Assembly (NCBI GenBank): GCA_047618565.1
Contig: JBLHKW010000066.1
Location: 1 to 25,866 of the forward strand
Reading direction: 5' to 3'
From: JBLHKW01 sp047618565
GTDB lineage: Bacteria > Planctomycetota > UBA1135 > GCA-002686595
Length of the DNA stretch: 25,866 bases
The notes under the pieces were generated by a model. That model had not been told where the DNA came from and ran no database searches. It saw only the letters and a program-made list of their open reading frames with translations. The number at the start of each line of letters is the position of its first letter. Positions within the stretch are counted from its first letter, which is position 1. Positions 1 through 6,733 of the stretch are shown in pieces. The position numbers were made by a program, and so were the translations under genes.

Positions 1-122
1 TGCGTCGTGCTCGTCGAGCCGTGCTCAGCGGCCCTACAGGGCCGCCTCCGCCGTCTCGACTTCGCACTCCTTGCTGCGACGAAGATGGCTTCGTCTCGCT
101 ACGGGACTTTTTCAACGGGCTG
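1..122. mobile_element. Right end of a MITE/IS-like element, cut off by the window edge
   Basis: Bases 107-122 (CTTTTTCAACGGGCTG) match the right terminal inverted repeat of the two complete elements at 127-285 and 6738-6896, and are followed by CTAG (123-126). The interior (1-106) differs from those elements. It contains a perfect 8-bp inverted repeat (28-35 GCGGCCCT and 38-45 AGGGCCGC). It is therefore another member, or a longer relative, with the same ends. No coding frame is convincing. What lies to the left is outside the window. Confidence 0.6.
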
Positions 123-144
123 CTAGGAGGCCGTTGAAAAAGTC
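105..144. repeat. 14-bp perfect hairpin at the junction of two elements
   Basis: GACTTTTTCAACGG (105-118) and CCGTTGAAAAAGTC (131-144) are perfect inverted repeats around a 12-base loop that includes CTAG. The hairpin is formed by the right end of the left element facing the left end of the next, with one shared CTAG between them. It could act as a terminator or a cruciform; this is inference. Confidence 0.7.
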
Positions 145-289
145 ATCCGGCACCAGGACAGCATCCTCCGCTTCGGTGTGGCGCCTGAAAGCCTCGCCGA
201 AGCCACCGATTCGCCTGCGTTTCCAAACACCACACTGAAGCGGATGCTACTGCCCTGGCATCCGGAGCACTTTATCAACAGCCTCCTAG
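123..289. mobile_element. MITE-like element, copy 1 (159 bp, flanked by CTAG)
   Basis: The element body is 127-285. Its 16-bp terminal inverted repeats are GAGGCCGTTGAAAAAG (127-142) and CTTTATCAACAGCCTC (270-285); they match at 14 of 16 positions when one is reversed. CTAG flanks both sides (123-126 and 286-289) and looks like a 4-bp YTAR target duplication, as known for IS5-group elements. A second copy of identical length is at 6738-6896, in the same orientation and about 85% identical by hand count. One frame is open through both copies, but 14 of the 18 differing codons change the amino acid, so I regard it as non-coding. The right-hand CTAG supplies the stop codon of the small minus-strand gene next to it. 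Confidence 0.75.
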
Positions 290-456
290 CTCAGGGACCA
301 GATCGAGATCGCCGCGCCTGCCACCAGGACGACCAGCCAGGCCCACACCCGCCTGCGCTGGGGCGGGACGCTCCCGGCCTGATTCTCGGACACCCCGAGG
401 CCAGCGAAGAGAGGCTCGACCTCTTCATCACCGGGTCGTGAGCGATAGTCGTCCAT
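286..456 (-). CDS. Small single-pass membrane protein, hypothetical (56 aa)
   Basis: The protein starts MDDYRSRPGDEEVEP, has a charged polar N-terminal half, then an RRR motif and one hydrophobic helix (WAWLVVLVAGAAISIW) ending four residues from the C-terminus. This suggests a C-terminally anchored protein with its N-terminus in the cytoplasm. The TAG stop (286-288) lies in the CTAG that flanks MITE copy 1, so the original tail may have been replaced by the insertion. An in-frame ATG at 516 would add 20 residues; the ATG at 456 is preferred because the extra stretch is Pro/Gly-rich and runs into the promoter area of the divergent gene. No family is recognised, and no strong ribosome-binding site is visible. 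It could be a chance frame, but the clean basic-then-hydrophobic layout argues for a gene. Confidence 0.45.
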   Translation of the reverse strand: MDDYRSRPGDEEVEPLFAGLGVSENQAGSVPPQRRRVWAWLVVLVAGAAISIWSLS

Positions 457-511
457 CGCGCCAGTGTACGGCTTCGGATCGGGTCCCCACGGGGCGTCCG
501 GGCGGCCCGGG

Positions 512-517
512 TACAAT
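512..517 (+). promoter_or_regulatory. Putative -10 element (GGGTACAAT) of the DUF6265 lipoprotein gene
   Basis: TACAAT preceded by GGG lies 52 bases before the ATG at 570. The same GGTACAAT string lies a similar distance upstream of the genes starting at 9046 and 21868. No good -35 hexamer is seen at the expected spacing, so an extended -10 type is suggested. Confidence 0.4.
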
Positions 518-569
518 TCCCGCCATCCGAACCCGTCACCCCGTCCGCGAGGCCACCCTGTTGTTCCAG

Positions 570-1109
570 ATGCTCAAGCTGACCCCCGTCGTTCTCGTGC
601 TCTGTGCGGCATGCTCCACGATCACTCCGGACGGGCCGCTCGTCGACCCGGGCGCGCCGACCACCGCCGTTCCCGTGGCAGTGAACGGTTCGTCCGAGGA
701 GGACAAATTGGTCACCGAGGCGCCGACGATGCTCGAGGAACTGGAGTGGCTGGTCGCCACCTGGCGCGTTTCGCGTTCGGACGGGTTCATCGAGGAAACG
801 TGGATTCCGGCCGCTGGGGGCGCGATGCTGGGAATTGGCCGTACGGTCACCAACGGCCGAATGACGTCCTTCGAGTACCTGCGCATCGAGCAACGCGGCG
901 ACAGACTCGTGTACGTGGCCCAACCCGGTGGGCGCGCGGGGACGGAGTTCGAGATGGCCGACCGGAGTGACCAGCACGTGCTGTTCGAGAACCCTGACCA
1001 CGACTTTCCGAAGTGGCTCCTGTACGAGCGTCGTGAAGACGGGTCCGTCATGGCCACGGCGGGCAATGACGAGAGTCAGCTCGAATTCGATTACGCGCGC
1101 TGGCCGTGA
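570..1109 (+). CDS. DUF6265-type lipoprotein
   Basis: This is a 179-residue predicted lipoprotein. The start at 570 places a short hydrophobic signal (MLKLTPVVLVLCAACS) with a lipobox-like A-A-C at the N-terminus; the open frame runs 44 codons further upstream, but that stretch is unlike a signal peptide. After a Pro/Gly linker, the body begins at about residue 48 with LEWLVATWR. It continues with an EETW element, GGAMLGIGRT, and a late ENPDHDFPKWL element. These are the hallmarks of DUF6265, a small lipocalin-like beta-sheet family of unknown function found in exported proteins. A TTG at 561 is an alternative start. A GGTACAAT element 52 bases upstream may be its promoter. The gene ends 10 bases before the 3' end of a convergent tRNA gene. 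The family call is confident from motifs; the ligand is unknown. Confidence 0.8.
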   Translation: MLKLTPVVLVLCAACSTITPDGPLVDPGAPTTAVPVAVNGSSEEDKLVTEAPTMLEELEWLVATWRVSRSDGFIEETWIPAAGGAMLGIGRTVTNGRMTSFEYLRIEQRGDRLVYVAQPGGRAGTEFEMADRSDQHVLFENPDHDFPKWLLYERREDGSVMATAGNDESQLEFDYARWP

Positions 1110-1119
1110 AATCGGGGAT

Positions 1120-1196
1120 TGGTACGCCCGACAGGATTCGAACCTGTGACCTTTCGCTCCGGAGGCGAACGCTCTATCCAGCTGAGCTACGGGCGC
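1120..1196 (-). tRNA. tRNA-Arg (anticodon CCG)
   Basis: The reverse strand folds into a complete cloverleaf of 77 nt. The acceptor stem is GCGCCCG/CGGGCGT, with G-U as the first pair. The D-arm contains AGCTCAGCTGGATAGAGC, the anticodon stem is TTCGC/GCGAA around the loop CTCCGGA, and the T-arm is ACAGG-TTCGAAT-CCTGT. The discriminator is A and the CCA end is encoded (1120-1122). The anticodon CCG reads the Arg codon CGG. A plausible promoter is at 1213-1240. The 3' end is 10 bases from the stop of the convergent lipoprotein gene, and no terminator hairpin is evident between them. Confidence 0.97.
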
Positions 1197-1212
1197 CGCT
1201 AATCGGCCGGGA

Positions 1213-1240
1213 ATACTAACCAGATCACCGCCGGGCTCAA
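1213..1240 (-). promoter_or_regulatory. Putative sigma-70 promoter of tRNA-Arg
   Basis: On the minus strand, TTGAGC (1235-1240), a 16-base spacer and TAGTAT (1213-1218) lie immediately upstream of the tRNA. Each hexamer matches 4 of 6 consensus positions. The expected transcription start near 1206 would give a leader of about 10 nt. The assignment rests on position and hexamer match. Confidence 0.5.
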
Positions 1241-1395
1241 CCGGCCTCTGGGCTACAAATTCCGTGCCGCGGACCTCGGGGATTGGGCGAGCCGGTCCCA
1301 GACGGGGAATATGGGCCGAACCCCCATCTGGGGGCTCTCAGGGGGGGGCGAATGCTCCGACCTATGGAACCCTTGTCCTCATGGAATTGCCTACC

Positions 1396-1425
1396 TTGAC
1401 GAATACCCGGGGGACGGCCTACATT
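1396..1425 (+). promoter_or_regulatory. Putative sigma-70 promoter of the TSP3-repeat gene
   Basis: TTGACG (1396-1401), an 18-base spacer and TACATT (1420-1425) form the best classical promoter in the window. It ends 75 bases before the ATG at 1501. Confidence 0.5.
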
Positions 1426-1500
1426 GATAGACAGCCTGGCTAGCCACGGTATCCGCTTGCCGTGTTCCTCCGCAACGAATGAGGTCGGTCCCGCCGAAGT

Positions 1501-2466
1501 ATGACCATGAACCACAGAACGTTACCCCGGTCGCCGTCAGGGTTCCTCTCCGTCGCCGCGATGCTTGGTGTTCCGTTGGCCGTGATCGCGATTGCGCTGC
1601 GCCAATCCGCGCCGATTACCCAACCACTTGCCGCGGTGGAAATGTCCACGAACCTGGATCTGGATGGTGATGGTCTCGCCGATGCCCAGGAGATGGTCAT
1701 CGGCACCTCGCCCGCCCTGAGCGATACCGATGGGGACGGGGTCAGTGATCTCGAGGAGTTCGCGCGCCACAGCGACCCGCTCTCGAGCGTCGACCTCCCG
1801 GAGTCGTTTGAGGTGACGGTCGCCCTGTCCGCCCGTGGCGGAGGTGGTTTCAACCACATCTTCGCAGCCGTTTACGTCGCAGACGGTGATTTCTCGAACA
1901 AGCGCCTGGCCTTCGGGGCGGCTGCCCGCGGCCGGATGGTGGCTTTCAGCAACACCAGCATTGATCGTACATCGATCACGAGCATGGTCGATGTTCGCGG
2001 CTCAGGACGCGTTTACATCGTCGACCGGCAGGTCTCGCCGCGCACTATTCGCAGGCTCGGGTACGCCTCGTACTACGGTGCGGTGGGCTTCCGCGGAGCC
2101 GCGAATCAGTTCGATGCCGCAGCTGTTGTCGATCTACAGACGATCGGCGGATACACGACCTTGGTCCGCACCGACTACGCCCAATCCGATTGGTTTGCCG
2201 ACGGCATTTCGCTGGCGCCCATGAATGGTGGCAGTGCTCACGTTCCGATCCCCGCATCGGGCGGTGGTGGTGATGACGACGCGACCGCTGGAGCGGCCTG
2301 TGTCCAGCAAACTGCGCCCGTGGGCTCCTCCGGGTCCATTCTGACGCGCCAGGTGACCAGCGCTGCCTGTGAGGACGGCTGGGACTCGTTCTGTGCTGGA
2401 TCGTGCGGCTCATCGGCAGGCTCGACCTTCGATACCGTCGATCCGATCTCCTTGGTTGGTGGCTGA
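1501..2466 (+). CDS. Exported protein with thrombospondin type 3-like calcium-binding repeats
   Basis: This is a 321-residue protein with an N-terminal signal or anchor helix (about residues 14-34, SGFLSVAAMLGVPLAVIAIA). Two Asp-rich loops follow: DLDGDGLADAQE (about 53-64) and DTDGDGVSDLEE (about 75-86). Both fit the D-x-D-x-D-G-x-x-D pattern of thrombospondin type 3 repeats, which bind calcium. The rest (about 100-250) has no family I recognise and looks beta-rich. A GGGGDDD linker leads to a C-terminal segment with four cysteines (C267, C290, C298, C302) that could form two disulfides outside the cytoplasm. An ATG two codons in (1507) is an equally possible start, as no strong ribosome-binding site decides. 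It has its own promoter and lies 159 bases before the sigma-factor operon. The function is unknown. Confidence 0.8.
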   Translation: MTMNHRTLPRSPSGFLSVAAMLGVPLAVIAIALRQSAPITQPLAAVEMSTNLDLDGDGLADAQEMVIGTSPALSDTDGDGVSDLEEFARHSDPLSSVDLPESFEVTVALSARGGGGFNHIFAAVYVADGDFSNKRLAFGAAARGRMVAFSNTSIDRTSITSMVDVRGSGRVYIVDRQVSPRTIRRLGYASYYGAVGFRGAANQFDAAAVVDLQTIGGYTTLVRTDYAQSDWFADGISLAPMNGGSAHVPIPASGGGGDDDATAGAACVQQTAPVGSSGSILTRQVTSAACEDGWDSFCAGSCGSSAGSTFDTVDPISLVGG

Positions 2467-2625
2467 GCGCCCCTCCCAGTTCAGCGTTTCAACGTCGCCC
2501 CCAAGGACCCAGCCCTGCTGTGAGGGTGGGTTCTGCCATCAGTGGACCCGCCGGGCTTCGTTGCTCAGACCATAAGTAACTGATGGAACCGGGCACGCTC
2601 GGCGTTCGTCCTTAACAGCCCAGCC

Positions 2626-3246
2626 ATGCCGAAACCGCTCAAAAACGACCCCGACCGCGACCTCGTGCTCGCGTGCCAGAAGGACCGAGATGTCGGCTTC
2701 CAGGGTTCGTTCCGGGACCTCTATGAGCTGTACAAGGACCGGGTCTACAACGTCTGCTATCGGATAACAGGTAACGCCACCGATGCCCTGGACGCGTCCC
2801 AAGAGACCTTCGGCATCATCTTCCGCAAGGTCGCCGAATTCCGTTTCGAGTCCAGGTTCTCGAGCTGGGTCTATCGCGTCGCAGTGAATGCGAGCATCGA
2901 CCTCAAGCGCCGCAGTCGATCCAGGGGTGTGGCCTCGCTTGACTCGATCCGCGGATCGGCTTCCGAGGACGGGACCCAGCTGGACTTTTGCGACGAGCGC
3001 AGCGAGGCGCCCCAGGCGGCAGCCTCCCGTCACGAGCTCGAGGTTGAGATCCAGGAAGCGATCCTGCGCCTCAGCCCGAAGATGCAGAAGATTACCGTTC
3101 TTCGTTACGCCGAGAGTCTGTCGTACGAGCAGATCGCCGAGACGCTGCGGATTTCGCTAGGTACCGTCAAATCCCGTCTGTCCCGCGCGCACGCGGCGCT
3201 GGACCGTGAACTCTCACCTGTGATCGACCGGCACCAGATCCGATGA
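2626..3246 (+). CDS. ECF-type RNA polymerase sigma factor (first cassette)
   Basis: This is a 206-residue sigma-70 family protein of ECF size. Region 2 spans about residues 28-97: FRDLYELYKDRVYNVCYRI, then DALDASQETF and the -10 binding helix FSSWVYRVAVNASIDLKRR. After an acidic linker (about 100-140), region 4 spans about 141-195: AILRLSPKMQKITVLRYAE, then the helix-turn-helix SYEQIAETLRISLGTVKSR, which reads the -35 element. Its stop overlaps the start of the next gene (ATGA, 3243-3246), the usual translational coupling of a sigma factor with its anti-sigma. No good ribosome-binding site precedes the ATG at 2626. With the following zinc anti-sigma and RseB-like lipoprotein it resembles an envelope-stress sigma system; the signal is not evident. 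Confidence 0.93.
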   Translation: MPKPLKNDPDRDLVLACQKDRDVGFQGSFRDLYELYKDRVYNVCYRITGNATDALDASQETFGIIFRKVAEFRFESRFSSWVYRVAVNASIDLKRRSRSRGVASLDSIRGSASEDGTQLDFCDERSEAPQAAASRHELEVEIQEAILRLSPKMQKITVLRYAESLSYEQIAETLRISLGTVKSRLSRAHAALDRELSPVIDRHQIR

Positions 3247-3956
3247 GCTGCCGCACCTTCAGAGAGCAGGCCTACGAGCATGTCGTCGCTCTCGATTTGC
3301 CCACGGGCAATGATGGGCGAGTGATCGACCCGGCACAAGCGCTGGAACGATGGTGCGCCGCGGCTTCAGAGCCGGACCTCGCCGAGCACGGACGAACGTG
3401 TGTGCAGTGCGCGGGTCACTGGAAGCGTCTACTGATTCAGGTTCGGCTGCTCGGCAGCCTTTCGCGATTGCCGGCGCCGGCCGACCTGGAAGGGCGAGTT
3501 GTCGCCGCGCTCCAGCCCGGACATCGGCAGCAGAGAGCGATACGGGCGGTGAGCTCGTTGCCCCATCTCGAAGCGCCTCCGGTGCTCGCTCGACGTATGG
3601 AGGCAGCCTTCATCACGAAGGCGCCAAACGCCCTGCTCGACCGCGTCGAGCGCGAGTACGAGGCCAGCAGGGCCGAGACCGACGATTTGCGCGCTGAACG
3701 TGGCACGCGCTCGCCGATGGCGGCGATCGTCACTGCGTCGCTCGTTCTGCTCGCTCTCTGGGCGGTGACCCCGGACCGGACGCCAGAGACGTCGGGCGCA
3801 GACGCAGATCAGCAACTGGCCCAGGGTGAGGCGACAGCGAGCCCGTACCGTTTCGAGATCATCCGGATCTCCTCGCCGCGCAGCGCGTCGCTGGACGCCG
3901 CTACCCGGCGTTGGGTCGACGGCCTTTCAGGGGGGATGCTCGGAAGCGCCGACTAG
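3243..3956 (+). CDS. Membrane anti-sigma factor with ZAS-type zinc motif
   Basis: This 237-residue protein is translationally coupled to the sigma gene through ATGA. The motif H49-x3-C53-x2-C56 (EHGRTCVQC) is the zinc-binding signature of ZAS anti-sigma factors, whose N-terminal domain holds the sigma factor inactive. A single membrane helix lies at about residues 159-175 (MAAIVTASLVLLALWAV), preceded by charged residues. This puts the N-terminal 155 residues inside and a 60-residue tail in the periplasm. Two segments at about residues 73-92 and 106-122 look related (L-P-x-P/L…A..RM/V..A), a possible internal repeat. The RseB-like lipoprotein begins 2 bases downstream and is the obvious candidate partner of the periplasmic tail. 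Role inferred from motif, topology and position. Confidence 0.85.
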   Translation: MSCRTFREQAYEHVVALDLPTGNDGRVIDPAQALERWCAAASEPDLAEHGRTCVQCAGHWKRLLIQVRLLGSLSRLPAPADLEGRVVAALQPGHRQQRAIRAVSSLPHLEAPPVLARRMEAAFITKAPNALLDRVEREYEASRAETDDLRAERGTRSPMAAIVTASLVLLALWAVTPDRTPETSGADADQQLAQGEATASPYRFEIIRISSPRSASLDAATRRWVDGLSGGMLGSAD

Positions 3957-3958
3957 TC

Positions 3959-5002
3959 ATGGCTCGTCTCGATCACATTCCCCGGCTCCTGGCTGTTGCA
4001 GGACTCCTGCTCACGGCCAGCTGCAGTCCGTCACCCACGGGTGGCGCGGTTGTCGGCGGCGTCGAGGATGTGCGCGTGGGCGGCAGCGACCTGAATGCCG
4101 GGAGCCTGTCGGTCGAATCGACGCGCTTGCTTGACCGCATGCAGGCTTCGCACCGCGCGGCGCGCTTCAGTGGTCTGCGCCGGATCGAGCTTCACTTCGT
4201 GGACGATGGCCGTGACGAGGTGCTCGAGTACCTCGAGGAGGTGGGCTGCGACGGCGAGGGCCAGTTCGCGCTCGATACAGTGGAGCTCCTGCAGGGGCCC
4301 GATGACGTCGATCTGTTCATGATCCTGCAGGACAGTCGGCAGGTCTTCACGTTCGAGTTCAGGGACTTCCGCATCACCGACAGACATCTGGTGCTGCAGA
4401 ACTACACCATCGCGCACGAGTCGAACGCGGATACGGTGGCGGGCGTGTCGTGCTTGCGCCTGCGCTTCGAGCGCCAGGACTCACCGCTGGGCGGCTACTA
4501 CCGTGTATGGGTTGAACCCGAGACTGGCCTGACGCTGCGCTGGGAACAGGTGGACCGGAACGGAGTGTTGCTCGGCGAGATGGAGTTCGAGTCGATCGAC
4601 TTCACGCCTGACCTGTCCAACTTCCAGTTGATCCGGCGGAACTTCGATGGCCGGACGATAGACCTCAACGGCGATCTGGTCGCGCAGGTCGGCTTTGACG
4701 TGTTGACGCCCAGCCTGTTGCCGTCCGGATATCGGATCGAGAGCGGGCGAGTCGTGGCCGATGGGCAGGGGAATGACTGGTTCAAGCGCGTCTATACCGA
4801 TGGCGTATCGCGCATGGCGCTGCTGCACCGCAAGCCTGAGGAAGACCTTGATCACAGCCACGGCGGCCATCTCGGGACCGTGCAGTCCATGCCGGTCGGC
4901 CCGTGGAATCTGGTGACGGGCACGCTCAAGGGATGGAGGCTGATCATCATGGGTCAGATCGATCCGGACGAGCTGTACCAGACCGTGCAGTCAGCGTTCT
5001 GA
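3959..5002 (+). CDS. RseB/MucB-like lipoprotein, probable regulator of the adjacent anti-sigma factor
   Basis: This is a 347-residue lipoprotein with an N-terminal hydrophobic signal and a T-A-S-C lipobox (C22). The N-terminal domain (about 50-230) begins LLDRMQASHRAARFSGLRRI and contains YYRVWVEPETGLTLRWEQV. Both match the LolA-like fold of RseB/MucB, in which a 'D-x-x-T-G-L-P' strand recurs. The smaller C-terminal domain has LLPSGYRIESGR and VYTDGVSRMALLHRK, equivalent to the 'P-x-G-F' and 'YSDGL' elements of RseB domain 2. In the known E. coli system, RseB binds the periplasmic part of the anti-sigma factor RseA, protects it from proteolysis, and senses lipopolysaccharide or lipoprotein signals. 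A start at 3911 is rejected because it would put a basic stretch before the signal peptide. The similarity is judged by eye and should be taken as family-level. Confidence 0.7.
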   Translation: MARLDHIPRLLAVAGLLLTASCSPSPTGGAVVGGVEDVRVGGSDLNAGSLSVESTRLLDRMQASHRAARFSGLRRIELHFVDDGRDEVLEYLEEVGCDGEGQFALDTVELLQGPDDVDLFMILQDSRQVFTFEFRDFRITDRHLVLQNYTIAHESNADTVAGVSCLRLRFERQDSPLGGYYRVWVEPETGLTLRWEQVDRNGVLLGEMEFESIDFTPDLSNFQLIRRNFDGRTIDLNGDLVAQVGFDVLTPSLLPSGYRIESGRVVADGQGNDWFKRVYTDGVSRMALLHRKPEEDLDHSHGGHLGTVQSMPVGPWNLVTGTLKGWRLIIMGQIDPDELYQTVQSAF

Positions 5003-5174
5003 GATAAGCTCACGCCCGCGGTGCTCCCAGGTGACATCGACCCTGGTAGGGGGACATTTCTTCCACGCAGCATCGGTCTGATTCTCCGGAGGCCATTCCG
5101 ACTCGAGCGCTGCAGTGGGGGTAGTCTCAGGTGTCCAGATTGATGACCTCCGCAAGATAGACCACGAGCTACCC

Positions 5175-5639
5175 ATGTCTGACGAAACCAAGGAACCGTT
5201 CCAGGAGTCGAATCTCGATTCGGCGGATTACCGCGACCGCCTGATGCGCAAGCTGAACTGCTTGATCGCTGTCCTGGAGGTGGCCCACGCAAAGGTCAAG
5301 AAGTCACTGGCCGGGCCAAAGCCCGACGTGGCTCGCCTGCGCAAGATCCAGACCAATCTCACGAGCACCCTCGAGGTTTGCCGGCGCGCCCGGCGCGCAC
5401 TCGAGCATCGAGAGAGCTTGCCCGCGGGCCTGCCGGAGAACCTCTCCGAGATGGTCAGGGAAGCCACGGCCAGTGCGCCCAGGCGCAACCGGCGTCGACC
5501 CAAGGCGATGCCGCTCGGCTCGCGCTTCGAGATGAAGGACTCCGCGGAGCATGCACGCTTCACGATGATGGGCCAGATCGCGAAGACCGAGATCCAGGCC
5601 TGCGACTTCGAGAAGCTCGGTCGCGAGCTCCAGAAATAG
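5175..5639 (+). CDS. Hypothetical basic helical protein
   Basis: This 154-residue protein belongs to no family I recognise. Residues about 12-80 are predominantly helical and charged (YRDRLMRKLNCLIAVLEVAH, then a Lys/Arg-rich helix), suggesting a helical bundle or coiled coil. A basic patch RRNRRRPKAMPLGSRFEMKD follows at about 105-125, then a final helix ending FEKLGRELQK. There is no signal peptide, so it is probably cytoplasmic; the basic patch could bind nucleic acid, but that is speculation. The ATG at 5175 is preferred over the one at 5115 because the first 20 residues of the longer frame look like read-through of the leader. It has a 172-base leader region of its own and converges on moxR across a 12-bp hairpin. 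Confidence 0.7.
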   Translation: MSDETKEPFQESNLDSADYRDRLMRKLNCLIAVLEVAHAKVKKSLAGPKPDVARLRKIQTNLTSTLEVCRRARRALEHRESLPAGLPENLSEMVREATASAPRRNRRRPKAMPLGSRFEMKDSAEHARFTMMGQIAKTEIQACDFEKLGRELQK

Positions 5640-5681
5640 TCAGCTGACGCGAGGCGGCGGGGTCGCTGCCGCTCACAGAAC

Positions 5682-5720
5682 ACTGAAGCGCCGAGCGTAC
5701 GTCACGCCCGGCGCTTCAGT
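5682..5720. terminator. Hairpin between convergent genes, probable bidirectional terminator
   Basis: ACTGAAGCGCCG (5682-5693) and CGGCGCTTCAGT (5709-5720) form a perfect 12-bp stem with a 15-base loop. It lies 43 bases after the stop of the hypothetical gene and 17 bases beyond the moxR stop. There is no T-run on either side, so termination may be weak or factor-assisted. Confidence 0.6.
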
Positions 5721-5736
5721 ATTCCGGTCACCGGTC

Positions 5737-6729
5737 TCAGAGCCCAACTGCCGAGAGCGCGTCGTCCACCAGCTCATCGGCGTGTACGCCCGAGGCCTCG
5801 CCTTCGTAGGAGAGCACCAGCCGATGCCGCAGTGTCGGAGCGGCCAGCGCGCGCACATCGTCCGTGGTGACGTGCAGGCGACCGCGTAGCAGCGCTCGGG
5901 CCTTGGACGCGAGCAGGAGTGCCTGTCCACCCCGCGGGCTCGCGCCATGGCGCACGAGGCTGCGGATGCGGTCGGGCGCGGTCTCGTTGGACGGATGCGT
6001 GGCGAGGATCAGGCGGCTGACAAGCGTGACGATGTCGCTACTCGCTGGGACCTCGCGCAACAGGGCTTGCAGGCGCAGGACGTTCTTTCTGTTCAGCACG
6101 GGCTTGAGCTCGCCGGCCTGGCCCGCCGTCGTCATCGTCAGCACCCGCTCGAGCGTCTTCTGGTCGGGCATCGAGAGCTCGATCTTGAACAGGAACCGGT
6201 CGAGCTGTGCTTCGGGCAGCGGGTACGTGCCCTCCATCTCGATCGGGTTCTGTGTCGCGATCACCATGAAGGGCTCGTCCAGGTGACGGGTCTCCCCGAA
6301 GAGCGTCACCTGATGCTCTTGCATGGCTTCGAGCATGGCGGACTGCGCGCGCGGCGTGGCGCGGTTGATCTCGTCTGCCAGCAGCACCTGCGTGAAGATC
6401 GGGCCCGGTTCGAAGGTGAACTTGCGCTCCGATCCGGCGTCGAAGTGCAGCACGCGCGTGCCCAGAATATCGGCCGGCATCAGGTCGGGCGTGAACTGGA
6501 TACGCGCGAAGGAGAGCTCCAGCAGCGCCGAGAGCGTGCGCACCAGGGTGGTCTTCCCGAGGCCCGGCGCACCCTCGAGCAGTGCGTGGCCGCGTGCGAG
6601 CATGCAGAGCAGCAACAGCTCCGTGGTCTCTTCCTGGCCCAGGAAATGCTCGCCGAGGGTCGTGCGTAGCTCCTTCAATGAAGCGCCCAGGTCGTCCAGT
6701 TCAGTTTGCAAAGTGTCGAGGTCGCTCAT
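5737..6729 (-). CDS. MoxR-family AAA+ ATPase
   Basis: This is a 330-residue AAA+ ATPase of the MoxR/RavA class, a chaperone-like group that helps assemble or activate partner proteins. Visible motifs are Walker A GAPGLGKT (53-60), Walker B LLADE (about 116-120), sensor 1 IATQNP (about 157-162), and the family signature EGTYPLPEAQLDRFLFK (about 166-182) with the arginine finger. The C-terminal lid domain follows and ends near LSYEGEASGVHADELVD. The start at 6729 gives the normal N-terminus MSDLDTLQ. The frame continues upstream into MITE copy 2, but that extension is repeat sequence. MoxR genes usually precede DUF58 and von Willebrand factor A genes; here transcription runs instead into a hairpin and a convergent gene, so it stands alone. 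The MITE ends 4 bases before the start codon, so promoter and ribosome-binding signals may come from the repeat. Confidence 0.93.
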   Translation of the reverse strand: MSDLDTLQTELDDLGASLKELRTTLGEHFLGQEETTELLLLCMLARGHALLEGAPGLGKTTLVRTLSALLELSFARIQFTPDLMPADILGTRVLHFDAGSERKFTFEPGPIFTQVLLADEINRATPRAQSAMLEAMQEHQVTLFGETRHLDEPFMVIATQNPIEMEGTYPLPEAQLDRFLFKIELSMPDQKTLERVLTMTTAGQAGELKPVLNRKNVLRLQALLREVPASSDIVTLVSRLILATHPSNETAPDRIRSLVRHGASPRGGQALLLASKARALLRGRLHVTTDDVRALAAPTLRHRLVLSYEGEASGVHADELVDDALSAVGL

Positions 6730-6733
6730 GTTC

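Larger units (their letters stand above)
1197..1500. other. Intergenic region without a gene, between tRNA-Arg and the TSP3-repeat gene
   Basis: These 304 bases hold two divergent promoters, one for the tRNA (1213-1240, minus) and one for the gene at 1501 (1396-1425, plus). Between them lies a G-rich stretch including a run of G residues near 1340-1350. Short open frames on either strand have no recognisable content. I see no repeat or RNA structure beyond this. Confidence 0.5.

Noticed and set aside
142..288. Open reading frame through both MITE copies coding for a shared 49-residue peptide
   Set aside because: Of the 18 codons that differ between the two copies, 14 change the amino acid. 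There is no sign of protein-level constraint, so the shared frame follows from shared ancestry of the DNA.
291..1001. Long minus-strand open frame opposite the DUF6265 lipoprotein gene
   Set aside because: Arg/Gly/Pro-rich antisense translation typical of GC-rich DNA; the plus-strand frame has recognisable domain motifs.
1237..1515. Minus-strand frame in the gap after the tRNA gene
   Set aside because: It crosses both predicted promoters, has Pro/Arg-rich low-complexity translation and no family signal.
5947..6669. 240-codon plus-strand open frame antisense to moxR
   Set aside because: It lies entirely within the MoxR gene with its Walker motifs, and its product is His/Arg/Gln-rich without known motifs.
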